Shown here: piece after piece, positions 35,717-47,142 of the stretch
Layout of the letters: every line of letters begins with the position of its first letter
Numbering within the stretch: position 1 is the stretch's first letter
Source: Cyanobium sp. CH-040
Lineage (GTDB): Bacteria; Cyanobacteriota; Cyanobacteriia; PCC-6307; Cyanobiaceae
Length of the DNA: 64,000 nucleotides
Reading direction: 5' to 3'
Assembly: GCF_024346135.1 (NCBI RefSeq)
Contig: NZ_JAGQCJ010000011.1
Location: forward strand, 1 to 64,000
Notes under the pieces: model-generated
What the model saw: the letters and a program-made list of their open reading frames with translations, nothing else
The model's database searches: none
Told to the model about the DNA's origin: nothing
Translations under genes and position numbers: made by a program

Positions 35717-36115
35717 TCAGGCGGCGGCGCGGGAGCTGAGCTCGATCAGCTCCACCTTGTAACCGTCCGGATCCTCCACGAAGGCAATCACGGTGCTGCC
35801 GTGCTGCTTGGGGCCCGGTTCGCGCACCACCCGGCCGCCCTTGGCGCGGATCCGTTCGCACACGCCGTGGATGTCATCCACCCCCAGGGCGATGTGGCCG
35901 TAGGCATTGCCCAGCTCGTAGCTGGCGGTGTCCCAGTTGTGGGTGAGCTCGAGCACGGCGTGGTCGCTCTCGTCGCCGTAGCCCACGAAGGCCAGGGTGA
36001 AGCGGCCGGCGGGATAGTCCTTGCGGCGCAGCAGGCGCATGCCCAGCACCTCGGTGTAGAAGGCCAGGGAGCGCTCCAGATCCCCCACCCGGAGCATGGT
36101 GTGCAGCAGGCGCAT
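35717..36115 (-). CDS. gloA: Lactoylglutathione lyase (glyoxalase I)
   Basis: Converts the methylglyoxal-glutathione hemithioacetal to lactoylglutathione. The 132-residue protein has the expected metal ligands: His5 ([11 protein letters not shown]), Glu in [10 protein letters not shown], His in [10 protein letters not shown] and Glu in KVELIEL. The ATG at 36115 gives the typical N-terminus; the frame is open further upstream without similarity. It is 1 bp upstream of clpB2 on the same strand, so the two are probably co-transcribed. Confidence 0.95.
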   Translation of the reverse strand: MRLLHTMLRVGDLERSLAFYTEVLGMRLLRRKDYPAGRFTLAFVGYGDESDHAVLELTHNWDTASYELGNAYGHIALGVDDIHGVCERIRAKGGRVVREPGPKQHGSTVIAFVEDPDGYKVELIELSSRAAA

Positions 36116-36202
36116 GGGTCGGTGGCGGGGTGGTGGAACGGTGAACAGGTGGCGGAACCGCAGCAGGCCGGCGGTGGCGGGGGTGCAGCGCGGCGGGGCT
36201 GA

Positions 36203-37603
<1,401 letters not shown>

Positions 37604-37605
37604 GT

Positions 37606-37622
37606 GCGCCCCTAAGGGGCGC
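37606..37622. terminator. GC-rich hairpin between eno and the ABC1 kinase gene
   Basis: GCGCCCC and GGGGCGC form a perfect 7-bp stem with the loop TAA, just after the eno stop and overlapping the stop codon of the convergent kinase gene. There is no T-run, so it may only mark the 3' ends or stabilise them. Confidence 0.45.
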
Positions 37623-39300
37623 CGCCGATCCCCGGCAGCTGATCGAGCCGGCCGTCACGCCGCAGGCGGGCCTGGAGCTTGAGCCAGCTGAGGCTCACCG
37701 GCGCGGCCAGCACCAGGGGCACCGCCACCAGGGCCGGCCGGGTGCTCACGGCCAGCAGGGCGGCCGCCACGGCCAGGCCGGCCAGCAGCATCGACTGGCC
37801 GGCGCTCTGCTGAGCCAGGGCCAGCCGGCGCAGCAGACGGTCGGTCTCGCCGGCGCGGATCTGCACCTGCAGATCCCCCTGCTCGATGCGCGAGAGGCTC
37901 TCGTCGAGGCGGCGGGGGATGCCCAGGGCGCGGCTGCCCACCTCGGCGGCCTGGCGGGAGATCTCACCGATCAGGGCAGAACCGCCGAGGCTGCCGCGCG
38001 AACCCGCTCCACCACTTGAGGTCATCAGGGGCAGGAGGTAGGGACGGGCTATCGACACCAGGCTAAAGCCGGGATCGAGGCTGCGCCCCACGCCCTCGAA
38101 GGTGGAGAGGGCCCGCATCACGAAGATCAGCTCCGGCGGCAGCCGGAAGGGCTGCCCGTAGACAAGCGAATAGAGGTCCCCCGAGAGCTTGTTGATCACG
38201 TTGGCGGAGAAGGGCGGCGTCAGCGCCTCGGTGAGCATCACGCGCACCAGCCGCCGCACCGGCCCCGGATCCACCCCCGCCGCGATCACGCCGGCGGCCT
38301 GCAGTTCCTCCACCAGGGCGCCGGCGTCGCGGGCAGCCGCAGCCCGCACCATCCGGCCCAGGCGTGAGCGCAGGCGGCCCGACAGCTGCCCCATCATCCC
38401 GAAGTCGTAGTAGATGAGGGCCCCGTCGGGGGCCACCGCCAGGTTGCCCGGGTGGGGGTCGGCGTGGAAGAAGCCGAAGCGCACCAGCTGCTGCAGGTAG
38501 CTGGCGGCCCCCTTCTCGGCCACCCTGCCCGGATCGATGCCCGCCTCCAGCAGGGCTTCACGGTCAGTGACCTTGATGCCCGGCACGTAATCCAGGCAGA
38601 GCACGCGCCGGGAGCTGAGTTCCCAGATCACCGCCGGGATGCGGATGCCGGGGTCATCGAGGAACTGCTGGCGGAAGCGGGCGGCGTGCTCGGCCTCCAG
38701 GCGGAAGTCCAGTTCCCGCAGCAGCACGCGCCGGCATTCCTTGGCGATGCCCACCCAGTCGCGGCCCCGGCCCCAGTGGGGATGGCGCTGGACCAGGGCG
38801 GCCACCTGCTGCAGCACCTCCAGATCCAGCCGGAACAGGTGCTCCAGGCCGGGACGCTGCACCTTCAGCACCACCTGGCGGCCGCTGCGCAGGCTGGCGC
38901 GGTGCACCTGGGCCAGGCTGGCGGATCCCAGCGGCGTGGGATCGAGGTCGATGATCTCGGCGCAGCGCTCGGCCAGTTCCGCCTCCAGCAGCTCCTGCAC
39001 CACGGCGAAGGGGAAGGCGGGCACCCGGTCCTGCAGCAGGGCCAGCTCCTCCACCAGCTCGGCGGGCAGCACATCGGGCCGGGCCGAGAGCAGCTGGCCG
39101 AGCTTGATGAAGGCCGAACCCAGCGCCAGAAATTCGGCGGTGAGCCAGCGGGCCCGCCGGCGGGCCCGCTGGGAGCGGCGCTCGGGGGTGGAACCACCGG
39201 GATAGGTCCAGCTCTGGCCGTCCCACCAGAGCCCCAGGCTCAGCCGCAGGGCCAGCCACCAGATGCGCAGTGGTCGCCAGAGCAGGGGTCTGCCGATCAC
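37612..39300 (-). CDS. ABC1/UbiB-family atypical protein kinase
   Basis: A 562-residue AarF/ABC1/UbiB protein; members bind ATP and support quinone or lipid metabolism at membranes. The family-specific KxGQ motif is in [15 protein letters not shown], with the invariant lysine in [21 protein letters not shown] and the metal-binding YYDFGMMG. A hydrophobic pair at the C-terminus (about residues 500-545) suggests membrane anchoring. The GTG start overlaps the stop of the upstream small gene (GTGA). Cyanobacterial homologues have been tied to prenylquinone and tocopherol metabolism, but the target here is unknown. Confidence 0.93.
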   Translation of the reverse strand: MIGRPLLWRPLRIWWLALRLSLGLWWDGQSWTYPGGSTPERRSQRARRRARWLTAEFLALGSAFIKLGQLLSARPDVLPAELVEELALLQDRVPAFPFAVVQELLEAELAERCAEIIDLDPTPLGSASLAQVHRASLRSGRQVVLKVQRPGLEHLFRLDLEVLQQVAALVQRHPHWGRGRDWVGIAKECRRVLLRELDFRLEAEHAARFRQQFLDDPGIRIPAVIWELSSRRVLCLDYVPGIKVTDREALLEAGIDPGRVAEKGAASYLQQLVRFGFFHADPHPGNLAVAPDGALIYYDFGMMGQLSGRLRSRLGRMVRAAAARDAGALVEELQAAGVIAAGVDPGPVRRLVRVMLTEALTPPFSANVINKLSGDLYSLVYGQPFRLPPELIFVMRALSTFEGVGRSLDPGFSLVSIARPYLLPLMTSSGGAGSRGSLGGSALIGEISRQAAEVGSRALGIPRRLDESLSRIEQGDLQVQIRAGETDRLLRRLALAQQSAGQSMLLAGLAVAAALLAVSTRPALVAVPLVLAAPVSLSWLKLQARLRRDGRLDQLPGIGGAP

Positions 39301-39656
39301 GGCGTCTGATCGAGGCGTCGGCTGAATCCCGCCACCTGGGCCCGCAGGGCATCGATGCGGTCCTGCAGTTCCGCCGCTGAAACGTGGGGATCGCTGCCGA
39401 CCGCCGCAGCGCCGGACGTGGCCGTCTCCGGCTGGGAGCCGCTGGCCTGGGATGGGTCGTGGGCGGAGGGGCCTCGCTCCAGCCGCTCGGCCTCCTGTTC
39501 CACCTCCTCCCAGAACAGACGCAGCTCCCGCCGCCAGAGCTCGGGAGCGTCCTGCAGGGCCACGGCGGCGTTCGCAGCCGCATCCAGCAGACCGCTGCCG
39601 AGTCGGGCCCCCAGTCGGGCGAAGGCCGCCTGCATCAGGCTCTGAGGCGCTGGCAT
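39297..39656 (-). CDS. Conserved-looking hypothetical protein upstream of the ABC1 kinase
   Basis: A 119-residue soluble protein of unknown function. The N-terminal half is helical (MQAAFARLGARLGSGLLDAA, then LWRRELRLFWEEVEQEAERL), followed by a Ser/Ala/Pro linker and a C-terminal helix (AAELQDRIDALRAQVAGFSRRL) that may form a coiled coil. It overlaps the ABC1 kinase start by 4 bp, which implies co-translation and perhaps a partner role. ATG 39656 was picked because the upstream part of the frame has no coding character. Confidence 0.7.
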   Translation of the reverse strand: MPAPQSLMQAAFARLGARLGSGLLDAAANAAVALQDAPELWRRELRLFWEEVEQEAERLERGPSAHDPSQASGSQPETATSGAAAVGSDPHVSAAELQDRIDALRAQVAGFSRRLDQTP

Positions 39657-39699
39657 CGGGACCGGCTGCAGCTGCAGGAACTGTGGCAGATGGAACCGC

Positions 39700-40173
39700 T
39701 CAGGGTGTGATGGGCCCAGGCGGCGGGGCCGGCAGCTCAGGCGGGGGCGGCGGGTCGGCGGCCGGGGGAGGAGCGGGGTCAGGCAGCAGCGGGGGAGCCG
39801 GCGCGGGTTCGAGATCCCGGTCGAGATCGTCCGCCAGGCTCTCGCGCCGGCGCTCGGCCTCCATCTCCCTGTCGCGGCGTGCCCGCTCCTCCTCGGCCTT
39901 GCGCTGCTGCTCCTGCTGCTCCAGCACACCGAGATCACCGCGCAGCGGCCGCGGCTCCTCACCCAGCTTGAGGCGCAGGCTGTCGAGACTGGTGCCCGGG
40001 AACTGCCGCATCCGGAACGGTTCCGAGAGCCGCCCGCCGCGCGGCAGCTCCAGTTGCATCAGGCGCTGCACCACGCCGTAGCCCAGGCCGAAACAGACCC
40101 CGGCCACCAGCGCCAGGCGCCAGGGGGACGGCATCCGGGCGGGAGTGGAGCGAACGGGAGCGGAACTCGCCAT
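39700..40173 (-). CDS. Hypothetical single-pass membrane protein with Pro-rich tail
   Basis: A 157-residue protein: short N-terminus, one membrane helix at about residues 18-36 (WRLALVAGVCFGLGYGVV), a charged helical region (EQQEQQRKAEEERARRDREM and onward, about 86-115) and a C-terminal tail of about 35 residues that is mostly Pro, Ala and Leu. No family was recognised. It is 10 bp downstream of argJ on the same strand and 43 bp upstream of the small gene that precedes the ABC1 kinase. Confidence 0.65.
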   Translation of the reverse strand: MASSAPVRSTPARMPSPWRLALVAGVCFGLGYGVVQRLMQLELPRGGRLSEPFRMRQFPGTSLDSLRLKLGEEPRPLRGDLGVLEQQEQQRKAEEERARRDREMEAERRRESLADDLDRDLEPAPAPPLLPDPAPPPAADPPPPPELPAPPPGPITP

Positions 40174-40183
40174 GGGGGAGAGG

Positions 40184-41437
40184 CTACGTCGTGTAATCGG
40201 CGTTGATGCGCACGTACTGATCCGAGAGGTCGCAGCCCCAGGCCACGCCCGCTCCGGGGCCGGCACCCACCACCAGGCGGATCAGCACCGTGTCGCCGCC
40301 GGGACCGCTGCCGCCCAGGTAGGTGCCGGCGGCCCGCTCGCGCAGGTAGGCCGCGGCGGCGGGACGGTCGAAGACCAGCGGCTGGCCGGCGGCGATCAGC
40401 TGGTGCTCCCCCAGCCACAGGGCCACCGCAGTGGGATCGAAGGGCACCCCGGCTCGGCCGGCGGCGGCCACGATCCGGCCCCAGTTGGGGTCGCGGCCAT
40501 GCACGGCGCACTTCACCAGCGACGAACCGCAGACGGTGCGGGCGATGGCGCGGGCACCAGCGTCATCTGCCGCCCCCTCGACCTGCACCTCGATCAGGCA
40601 GGTGGCGCCCTCGCCGTCGCGGGCGATCGCCCGGGCCAGGTGCTGCGACACCGCCGTCAGGCCGGCCTCCAGCGCCTCGAAGTGCTCGGGGCTCAGGGGC
40701 TCACCGGCTGCAAACGCCAGGAACGTGTCGTTGGTGCTGGTGTCGCCGTCCACCGTGATCGCGTTGAAGGAGCGATCCACCGCCCGCTGCACCATGCCCT
40801 GCCACACCTCGGCCGGCACGCTGGCATCGCAGGTGAGATAGCCCAGCATCGTGGCCATGTTGGGGTGGATCATTCCCGAGCCCTTGGCCATGCCGCCGAT
40901 GCGCACGCGGCGGCCGCCCAGACTGGCTTCCAGGGAGATCTGTTTCTCCACCAGATCCGTGGTGAGGATCGCCTGGGCCGCCGCCGCGCCCCCCTCCGGG
41001 CTGAGGGCCGCCACCAGCGGGTCGAGGCCGGCCAGCAGGGTGTCCATGGGGATCGGCACGCCGATCACGCCCGTGGAGCAGATCAGCACCTCCTCGGGCG
41101 CCAGGCCCAGGCGCTCGGCCGCCGCGGCCGTGGCGGTGAGGCTGTCGGCCAGGCCCCGCTCGCCGGTGCAGGCGTTGGCCTGGCCGGAATTGGTGAGCAC
41201 GGCGCGGGCGTGGCCACCGCTGGCCGCCAGCCGCTCAGCGCAGAGGTCGACGCAGGCGGCCCGCACCAGGGAGGTGGTGAAGGTGCCGGCGCAGACGGCT
41301 CCGGGTGGGGCCAGCAGCAGGGAGAGATCCGGGTTGCCCGAGGCCTTGAGGCCGGCGGTCACCGCGGCGGCCTGAAAACCTTCGGGGGCGGTGATGCCGC
41401 CGGGGATCAGGGTCCAGGGGTGGGGGCTGGGAGTCAA
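40184..41437 (-). CDS. argJ: Bifunctional glutamate N-acetyltransferase/amino-acid acetyltransferase
   Basis: Recycles the acetyl group between N-acetylornithine and glutamate in arginine synthesis. The 417-residue precursor self-cleaves into two chains before the nucleophilic Thr in HPNMATML, which is present. Other signatures: GVAAPEGF-like ITAPEGFQAA, TNSGQANACTG, KGSGMI, and the C-terminal INADYTT end. No ATG lies in a suitable place; a TTG at 41437 yields a normal N-terminus and avoids overlapping the divergent MpaB-CoaE gene, so I prefer it. Confidence 0.93.
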   Translation of the reverse strand: MTPSPHPWTLIPGGITAPEGFQAAAVTAGLKASGNPDLSLLLAPPGAVCAGTFTTSLVRAACVDLCAERLAASGGHARAVLTNSGQANACTGERGLADSLTATAAAAERLGLAPEEVLICSTGVIGVPIPMDTLLAGLDPLVAALSPEGGAAAAQAILTTDLVEKQISLEASLGGRRVRIGGMAKGSGMIHPNMATMLGYLTCDASVPAEVWQGMVQRAVDRSFNAITVDGDTSTNDTFLAFAAGEPLSPEHFEALEAGLTAVSQHLARAIARDGEGATCLIEVQVEGAADDAGARAIARTVCGSSLVKCAVHGRDPNWGRIVAAAGRAGVPFDPTAVALWLGEHQLIAAGQPLVFDRPAAAAYLRERAAGTYLGGSGPGGDTVLIRLVVGAGPGAGVAWGCDLSDQYVRINADYTT

Positions 41438-41537
41438 GGCGGGGAGGCCGGGGCCGGTGAAGCCATCCTGAAACGCGGGCGGGCCGCCGTGCCCCCGCCC
41501 AGACTGGGCCGGCAGCGACGGGGCAGTGGAACGGCCG

Positions 41538-42995
<1,458 letters not shown>

Positions 42996-43140
42996 GCCAC
43001 GTTCAGCCGCTGGACAGCGCCATCAGGCCGAACAGCGTGCGTCCACAGAGCTCGATGCAACCATGCTGTGACGGCTGGCGCTGCCCGCCCCTGGGTACAC
43101 CAGGCGAGGCAGAGCCGACACCATCCCCCGGGGGAACGCC

Positions 43141-43749
43141 ATGCAGATCGCCAGCCTGTTCCCGATTCCGGTGGGCAGCTTTCAGCTCGGTCGACCACTG
43201 ACCACAGCCGAGCTGGCGTGCGTCAACGGCCTGCCGACCAGGGCCAATGAGGGCAATAAGACCAGTCGGAATTCCAGGGTTCTTGACGAACCTGACCTGA
43301 ACGCCGTCAAGAACTTCATTGAAGCGTCTTTACAGAGTTTCCTGGGCCACGTATATAACCCCAGCAGCCCATGCGGGATACGCATTACTCAGAGCTGGTG
43401 CAATTATGCCGAACGTGGAGGCTTCCATCTGCGACACTCACATGCCAACAGCTTTCTGTCGGGCGTCTTCTATTTCATGGCCGATCCTGAGCGAGACTCG
43501 ATTCGATTTTTCCGCCACGACCACCAGGCCTACAAGTTTCCACCCAAACAGTGGAATCACTGGATTGCCGAGTCCTGCTGGTTTGCCGTAAGCCCCGGGG
43601 ACCTGCTGATCTTTCCCTCATCCCTTGCCCACAGGGTGGATCCGATTCCGGATGAACGGATGCGCCTCAGCCTGGCATTCAACACCTTTCCCACTGGAGA
43701 ACTGGGCGACGAGGGTGATCTCACGCTGCTGCGCCTGGGAGAGCCCTGA
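43141..43749 (+). CDS. Putative 2OG-Fe(II) oxygenase
   Basis: A 202-residue protein of the TIGR02466-like 2-oxoglutarate dioxygenase group. The cupin strand order is visible: HLRHSHANSFLSGVFYFM with the iron-binding His/Asp region, then WFAVSPGDLLIFPSSLAHRVDP with the distal His, and RLSLAFNTFPTGELG with Arg for 2-oxoglutarate. Its substrate is unknown. The gene has lower G+C than its neighbours, a possible sign of transfer. The N-terminal IASLFPIPVG start supports ATG 43141. It is convergent with a prolyl-hydroxylase-like gene. Confidence 0.75.
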   Translation: MQIASLFPIPVGSFQLGRPLTTAELACVNGLPTRANEGNKTSRNSRVLDEPDLNAVKNFIEASLQSFLGHVYNPSSPCGIRITQSWCNYAERGGFHLRHSHANSFLSGVFYFMADPERDSIRFFRHDHQAYKFPPKQWNHWIAESCWFAVSPGDLLIFPSSLAHRVDPIPDERMRLSLAFNTFPTGELGDEGDLTLLRLGEP

Positions 43750-43780
43750 ACCGGACATCCAGCAGTACAAAGCCGGCTGC

Positions 43781-44449
43781 TCAGTCAGCACTGCGGGGAT
43801 GCTGACGAAACCACTTGGTGATGATGTACTTGACGCCGCGCACGACTTTCAGCGAGCCGTGCAGAGTATAGGGATTGCCACGACCATCGGCGTGGAGATT
43901 ATTCCAGGCAAGGGCCACGCCAGGCAGCGGCTCAAAGCGTCGGCCCAGCCGATGAAAGATCGTCTGCCCACCCTCCTCAACAGCATTGAGATAGATCATC
44001 ACGGTCCATGTACGCTGGCCCAGAGGTATCAGCTGGTCACGGGCCACGGGATCGTCGGGCGAAAACCAGTCGGTATGGCCTCCATAGGACTGGCCAGGTT
44101 CGTAACGCTGACCCTGAAGAGGGTCAGAGTAAATCGGATCGATGCCGATCAGTTCAGCACAACGTCTGTCGATCCTGGCAGCCAGATCCGGTTCCCAGTA
44201 GGCCAGATAGCAGGTCTGACTGGTGCGGTGATCGGAAATCCCCTTGGCAGTCTTGGAACGTTCGAGATTGCGATCAATTGCCTCGATCAGCTCCCGGCAT
44301 TCGCGGCGACTCAACATCCCTGGAATCTCGTAGATCTGAGCCAGGGGTGTATCGAGACGCCAGGCCCTCGGCCGGTGCTCCGGCCGGGTCAGAGGCGGCG
44401 CCATCATGGCCTGGAAGAGGAAATCCGAGTCCAGGGGTGCTGCGGTCAT
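43781..44449 (-). CDS. Prolyl 4-hydroxylase-like 2OG-Fe(II) oxygenase
   Basis: A 222-residue dioxygenase of the prolyl 4-hydroxylase alpha-subunit family. Iron ligands: His and Asp in SYGGHTDWF and the distal His in YTLHGSLKV; the 2-oxoglutarate-binding Lys is likely that in VKYIITKWFR. The segments ISDHRTSQTCYL and TVMIYLNAVEEGGQTIF are typical. Its ATG shares one base with the gatB stop (TGATG), implying coupled translation, though no functional link with gatB is known. The substrate, a protein proline or another residue, is unknown. Confidence 0.88.
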   Translation of the reverse strand: MTAAPLDSDFLFQAMMAPPLTRPEHRPRAWRLDTPLAQIYEIPGMLSRRECRELIEAIDRNLERSKTAKGISDHRTSQTCYLAYWEPDLAARIDRRCAELIGIDPIYSDPLQGQRYEPGQSYGGHTDWFSPDDPVARDQLIPLGQRTWTVMIYLNAVEEGGQTIFHRLGRRFEPLPGVALAWNNLHADGRGNPYTLHGSLKVVRGVKYIITKWFRQHPRSAD

Positions 44450-45933
44450 CACCCTTTCAGCTTCTGGCTGAGGATCTGGTTGGCCAGCTTGGGATCGGCC
44501 TTGCCACCGGTCTTCTTCATCAACTGGCCCACGAAGAAGCCCTGGAGCTTGGTCTTGCCGCCCCGGAAGGCCTCCACCTCCTCGGGATGGGCCGCCAGCA
44601 GCTCCTCCACGATCGCCGTGATCGCGGCGGGATCGCTGATCATGCCCAGGCCGCGCTCCTCCACGATCGCCTTGGGCGAGCCCCCCTGCTCCAGCAGCCC
44701 GGGCAGGATCTCCTTGGCGATCTTGCCGCTGATCACCCCGCCCTCGATCATCCCCACCATCTCCGCCAGCTGCTCGGGCCGGAAGGGCAGCTGGGCGTAG
44801 GAGAGCCGGTTGGCGTTCACGTGGGCGGCGATGTCGCCGGTGATCCAGTTGGCCGCCGCCTTCGGATCGGCGCCGGCAGCCACCACGGCCTCGAAGTAGT
44901 CGGCCATTGGCCGCTCGTCGGTGAGCACGCGGGCGTCGTACTGGGAGAGGCCCAGCTGCTCGGCGTAGCGGTGACGCTTGGCAGCCGGCAGCTCCGGCAG
45001 CTCGGCGCGCCAGCTCTCCCGGCGCTCGGCACTCACCTCGATCGGGCCGAGATCGGGCTCGGGGAAATAGCGGTAATCGCTGCTGCCCTCCTTGGAGCGC
45101 ATGCTCTTGGTGAGCTGCTTGCCCTCATCCCAGAGGCGCGTCTCCTGCACCACCGGCTCACCGGACTCGTAGGCCTTGATCTGGCGCTGGATCTCGTAGT
45201 CGCAGGCCTTCTGGATGGCGGAGAAGGAGTTCATGTTCTTGATCTCCACCTTCGTGCCGAAGGGGGCATCGGGGCCACGCCGCACCGAGATGTTGACGTC
45301 ACAGCGCAGCGATCCCTCCTGCATGTTGCCGTCGCTCACCCCCAGATAGCGCATGATCCGGCGGATCTCCGAGGCATACTCGGCGGCCTCGCGGCCGGTG
45401 CGCAGATCGGGCTTGCTGACGATCTCCGCCAGGGCCACGCCAGCGCGGTTGTAGTCCACCAGCGAGTGGGTGGAGCCGGCCAGGCGGTCGCTGCCGGCGT
45501 GCACGAGCTTGCCGGCATCTTCCTCCATGTGCAGGCGCTCGATGCCGATCTTCTTGACATAGGTGTCCTTACCCTTTTCCGCCACCTCCACTTCGATCCA
45601 GCCGTCTTCGGCGATCGGCTCGTCGTACTGGGAGATCTGGTAGTTCTTGGGCAGGTCAGGATAGAAATACTGCTTGCGGTCGAACTTGCTGTGTTCGGCG
45701 ATTCTGAGGTTGAGGGCCAGCGCGGCCTTCACCGCATACTCCAGCACCGTCTGATTGAGCACCGGCAGGGTGCCCGGCAACCCGCACACCACCGGATCGA
45801 TGTGGGTGTTGGGGTCGTCGCCGAAGGCGGTGGAGGCGCAGGTGAAGATCTTGCTGGCGGTGCCCAGCTGCACGTGGGTCTCCAGGCCGATCACGGCCTC
45901 CCAGTCCCCTTGCTGCGCCACCTGCCCTGCCAT
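44449..45933 (-). CDS. gatB: Aspartyl/glutamyl-tRNA(Asn/Gln) amidotransferase subunit B
   Basis: Subunit of GatCAB, which converts Glu-tRNA-Gln (and Asp-tRNA-Asn) to the amidated form; needed as cyanobacteria lack glutaminyl-tRNA synthetase. The 494-residue protein has the N-terminal VIGLETHVQLGTASKIF, YFYPDLPKNYQISQYD, the GSLRCDVNISVR motif and the C-terminal tRNA-binding GatB/YqeY domain (about 345-490). Start ATG 45933. Confidence 0.97.
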   Translation of the reverse strand: MAGQVAQQGDWEAVIGLETHVQLGTASKIFTCASTAFGDDPNTHIDPVVCGLPGTLPVLNQTVLEYAVKAALALNLRIAEHSKFDRKQYFYPDLPKNYQISQYDEPIAEDGWIEVEVAEKGKDTYVKKIGIERLHMEEDAGKLVHAGSDRLAGSTHSLVDYNRAGVALAEIVSKPDLRTGREAAEYASEIRRIMRYLGVSDGNMQEGSLRCDVNISVRRGPDAPFGTKVEIKNMNSFSAIQKACDYEIQRQIKAYESGEPVVQETRLWDEGKQLTKSMRSKEGSSDYRYFPEPDLGPIEVSAERRESWRAELPELPAAKRHRYAEQLGLSQYDARVLTDERPMADYFEAVVAAGADPKAAANWITGDIAAHVNANRLSYAQLPFRPEQLAEMVGMIEGGVISGKIAKEILPGLLEQGGSPKAIVEERGLGMISDPAAITAIVEELLAAHPEEVEAFRGGKTKLQGFFVGQLMKKTGGKADPKLANQILSQKLKG

Positions 45934-45979
45934 GCCCGTTCCCGGTCGCTCCGCCCGATCCTATGGACAGGGGGGCCGG

Positions 45980-46387
45980 TCAGGCCCGATCCGGATCGCC
46001 GCTGCTGGACTGCGATGCTCTGCGCTGCATGGAATCGAGATAGGCGTCGAGTTCGGCCGCGCTGGCGAACACCGAGCCCACATCCACGGCAGCCACGATG
46101 TCGAACACCTTCTGCACGGCCGGCTGGGTGTCCACGAACAGGGTGCGGCCCTGCCGCTCCCGCATCGTCTTCTGCGCGGCAAAGAGCGAGCGCAGTCCCA
46201 TGCTGCTGATGTAGGCCAGCCGGGCGAGATTGAACACCAGCAGGTCGAACGGCTCCAGCCAGAGCGGCAGCAGCTGCTGATCCAGCTGCGCTGCCGACTC
46301 GTTGTCAAGACGGCCTTCGAGGCTCACCGTGCGAACGGCCTGGTTCTGGCCGTTCCCAGGCTTGCCGATGGCGACGGAGAGAGCCAT
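45980..46387 (-). CDS. STAS-domain anti-sigma factor antagonist
   Basis: A 135-residue STAS protein. The fold is visible: a first strand (VRTVSLEGRLDNESAAQLDQQ), LLVFNLARLAYISSMGLRSLFAA with the phosphorylatable Ser (ISSMG) and a helical C-terminus. These antagonists bind anti-sigma kinases and release the partner when dephosphorylated. The kinase-like gene lies 43 bp upstream on the same strand, so the two probably form a partner-switch pair. ATG 46387 chosen because the fold begins there. Confidence 0.88.
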   Translation of the reverse strand: MALSVAIGKPGNGQNQAVRTVSLEGRLDNESAAQLDQQLLPLWLEPFDLLVFNLARLAYISSMGLRSLFAAQKTMRERQGRTLFVDTQPAVQKVFDIVAAVDVGSVFASAAELDAYLDSMQRRASQSSSGDPDRA

Positions 46388-46430
46388 GACAGCAGCGCCG
46401 GTGTGATCCGGAGGCACGTGCCCGCCAAGC

Positions 46431-46898
46431 CTAGAGTGGATGCTCGGCGCCGGCCTCCGGCTGCGCCGGCCGCTGAGGCCCGGGGGCTGCCGGCGAGCGC
46501 TTGCGGAGGGTGAGGACGTTGCGGCCGTCGCGATAGGCATAGGCCATTTCATCGGTCAGGCTGCGCAACAGATGCACCCCCAGGCCTCCCGCTCTGCGCA
46601 CCTCCAGAGGAGCGCTCAGGTCCGGCGGGGGAGCCGCGCAGGGATCGAAGGGCCGGCCGCGGTCCTCCACCCGCAGTTCCACACCGTCGCCATGGAACCG
46701 GCCATCGATGCGGATGGACTCCGCCGCCTGAGGGGGCGATCCGTGCTGGACGATGTTCATGAGCACCTCCTCGGCCAGCAGCCGCCATTCGCCCCGATCC
46801 TCATCGCTCACCCCCTCGGAGCCGAGCCAGGCCTCGAGCGCATGGAGGGCACCGGGGATCTCGTCCGGGTGCCCGGTCAGTCGCAGCGTGAAGCCCAT
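46431..46898 (-). CDS. Anti-sigma regulatory factor, HATPase/RsbW-like kinase
   Basis: A 155-residue GHKL ATPase of the RsbW/SpoIIAB type. The N box is in WRLLAEEVLMNIVQHG (Glu and Asn for Mg-ATP), the G1 box in LRVEDRGRPFDP and the G2 region in RRAGGLGVHLLRSL. Such kinases phosphorylate their STAS antagonist; the STAS gene follows on the same strand. A PP2C phosphatase that would complete the switch is not in the window, nor is an obvious sigma factor. ATG 46898. Confidence 0.88.
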   Translation of the reverse strand: MGFTLRLTGHPDEIPGALHALEAWLGSEGVSDEDRGEWRLLAEEVLMNIVQHGSPPQAAESIRIDGRFHGDGVELRVEDRGRPFDPCAAPPPDLSAPLEVRRAGGLGVHLLRSLTDEMAYAYRDGRNVLTLRKRSPAAPGPQRPAQPEAGAEHPL

Positions 46899-47142
46899 GG
46901 CCGCCCTTGCATTGGGACCTTGACGTGCCGGCCGGTCGCACGGGTCACTTGGGGTGGATGCTATGAGCCCTGGGTCGCCAGCCTGCCGTTGACCCCGGGC
47001 TGAGAACGGTGCGCCTTGCCGGCGCATGGCCCTTGCTGCCGCATGGCCCATCCCGCCATCGAGGCTCGCAGACGGCACAGTGACAGGGGGCTTGGCAGTG
47101 GACGTGGCAGGGGATGTGGCAGGGGACGTGAAAGTGGACGCG

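Noticed and set aside
33403-35739. Plus-strand open frame of about 780 codons opposite clpB2
   Set aside because: Shadow of clpB2; His/Gln/Gly-rich sequence without recognisable domains.
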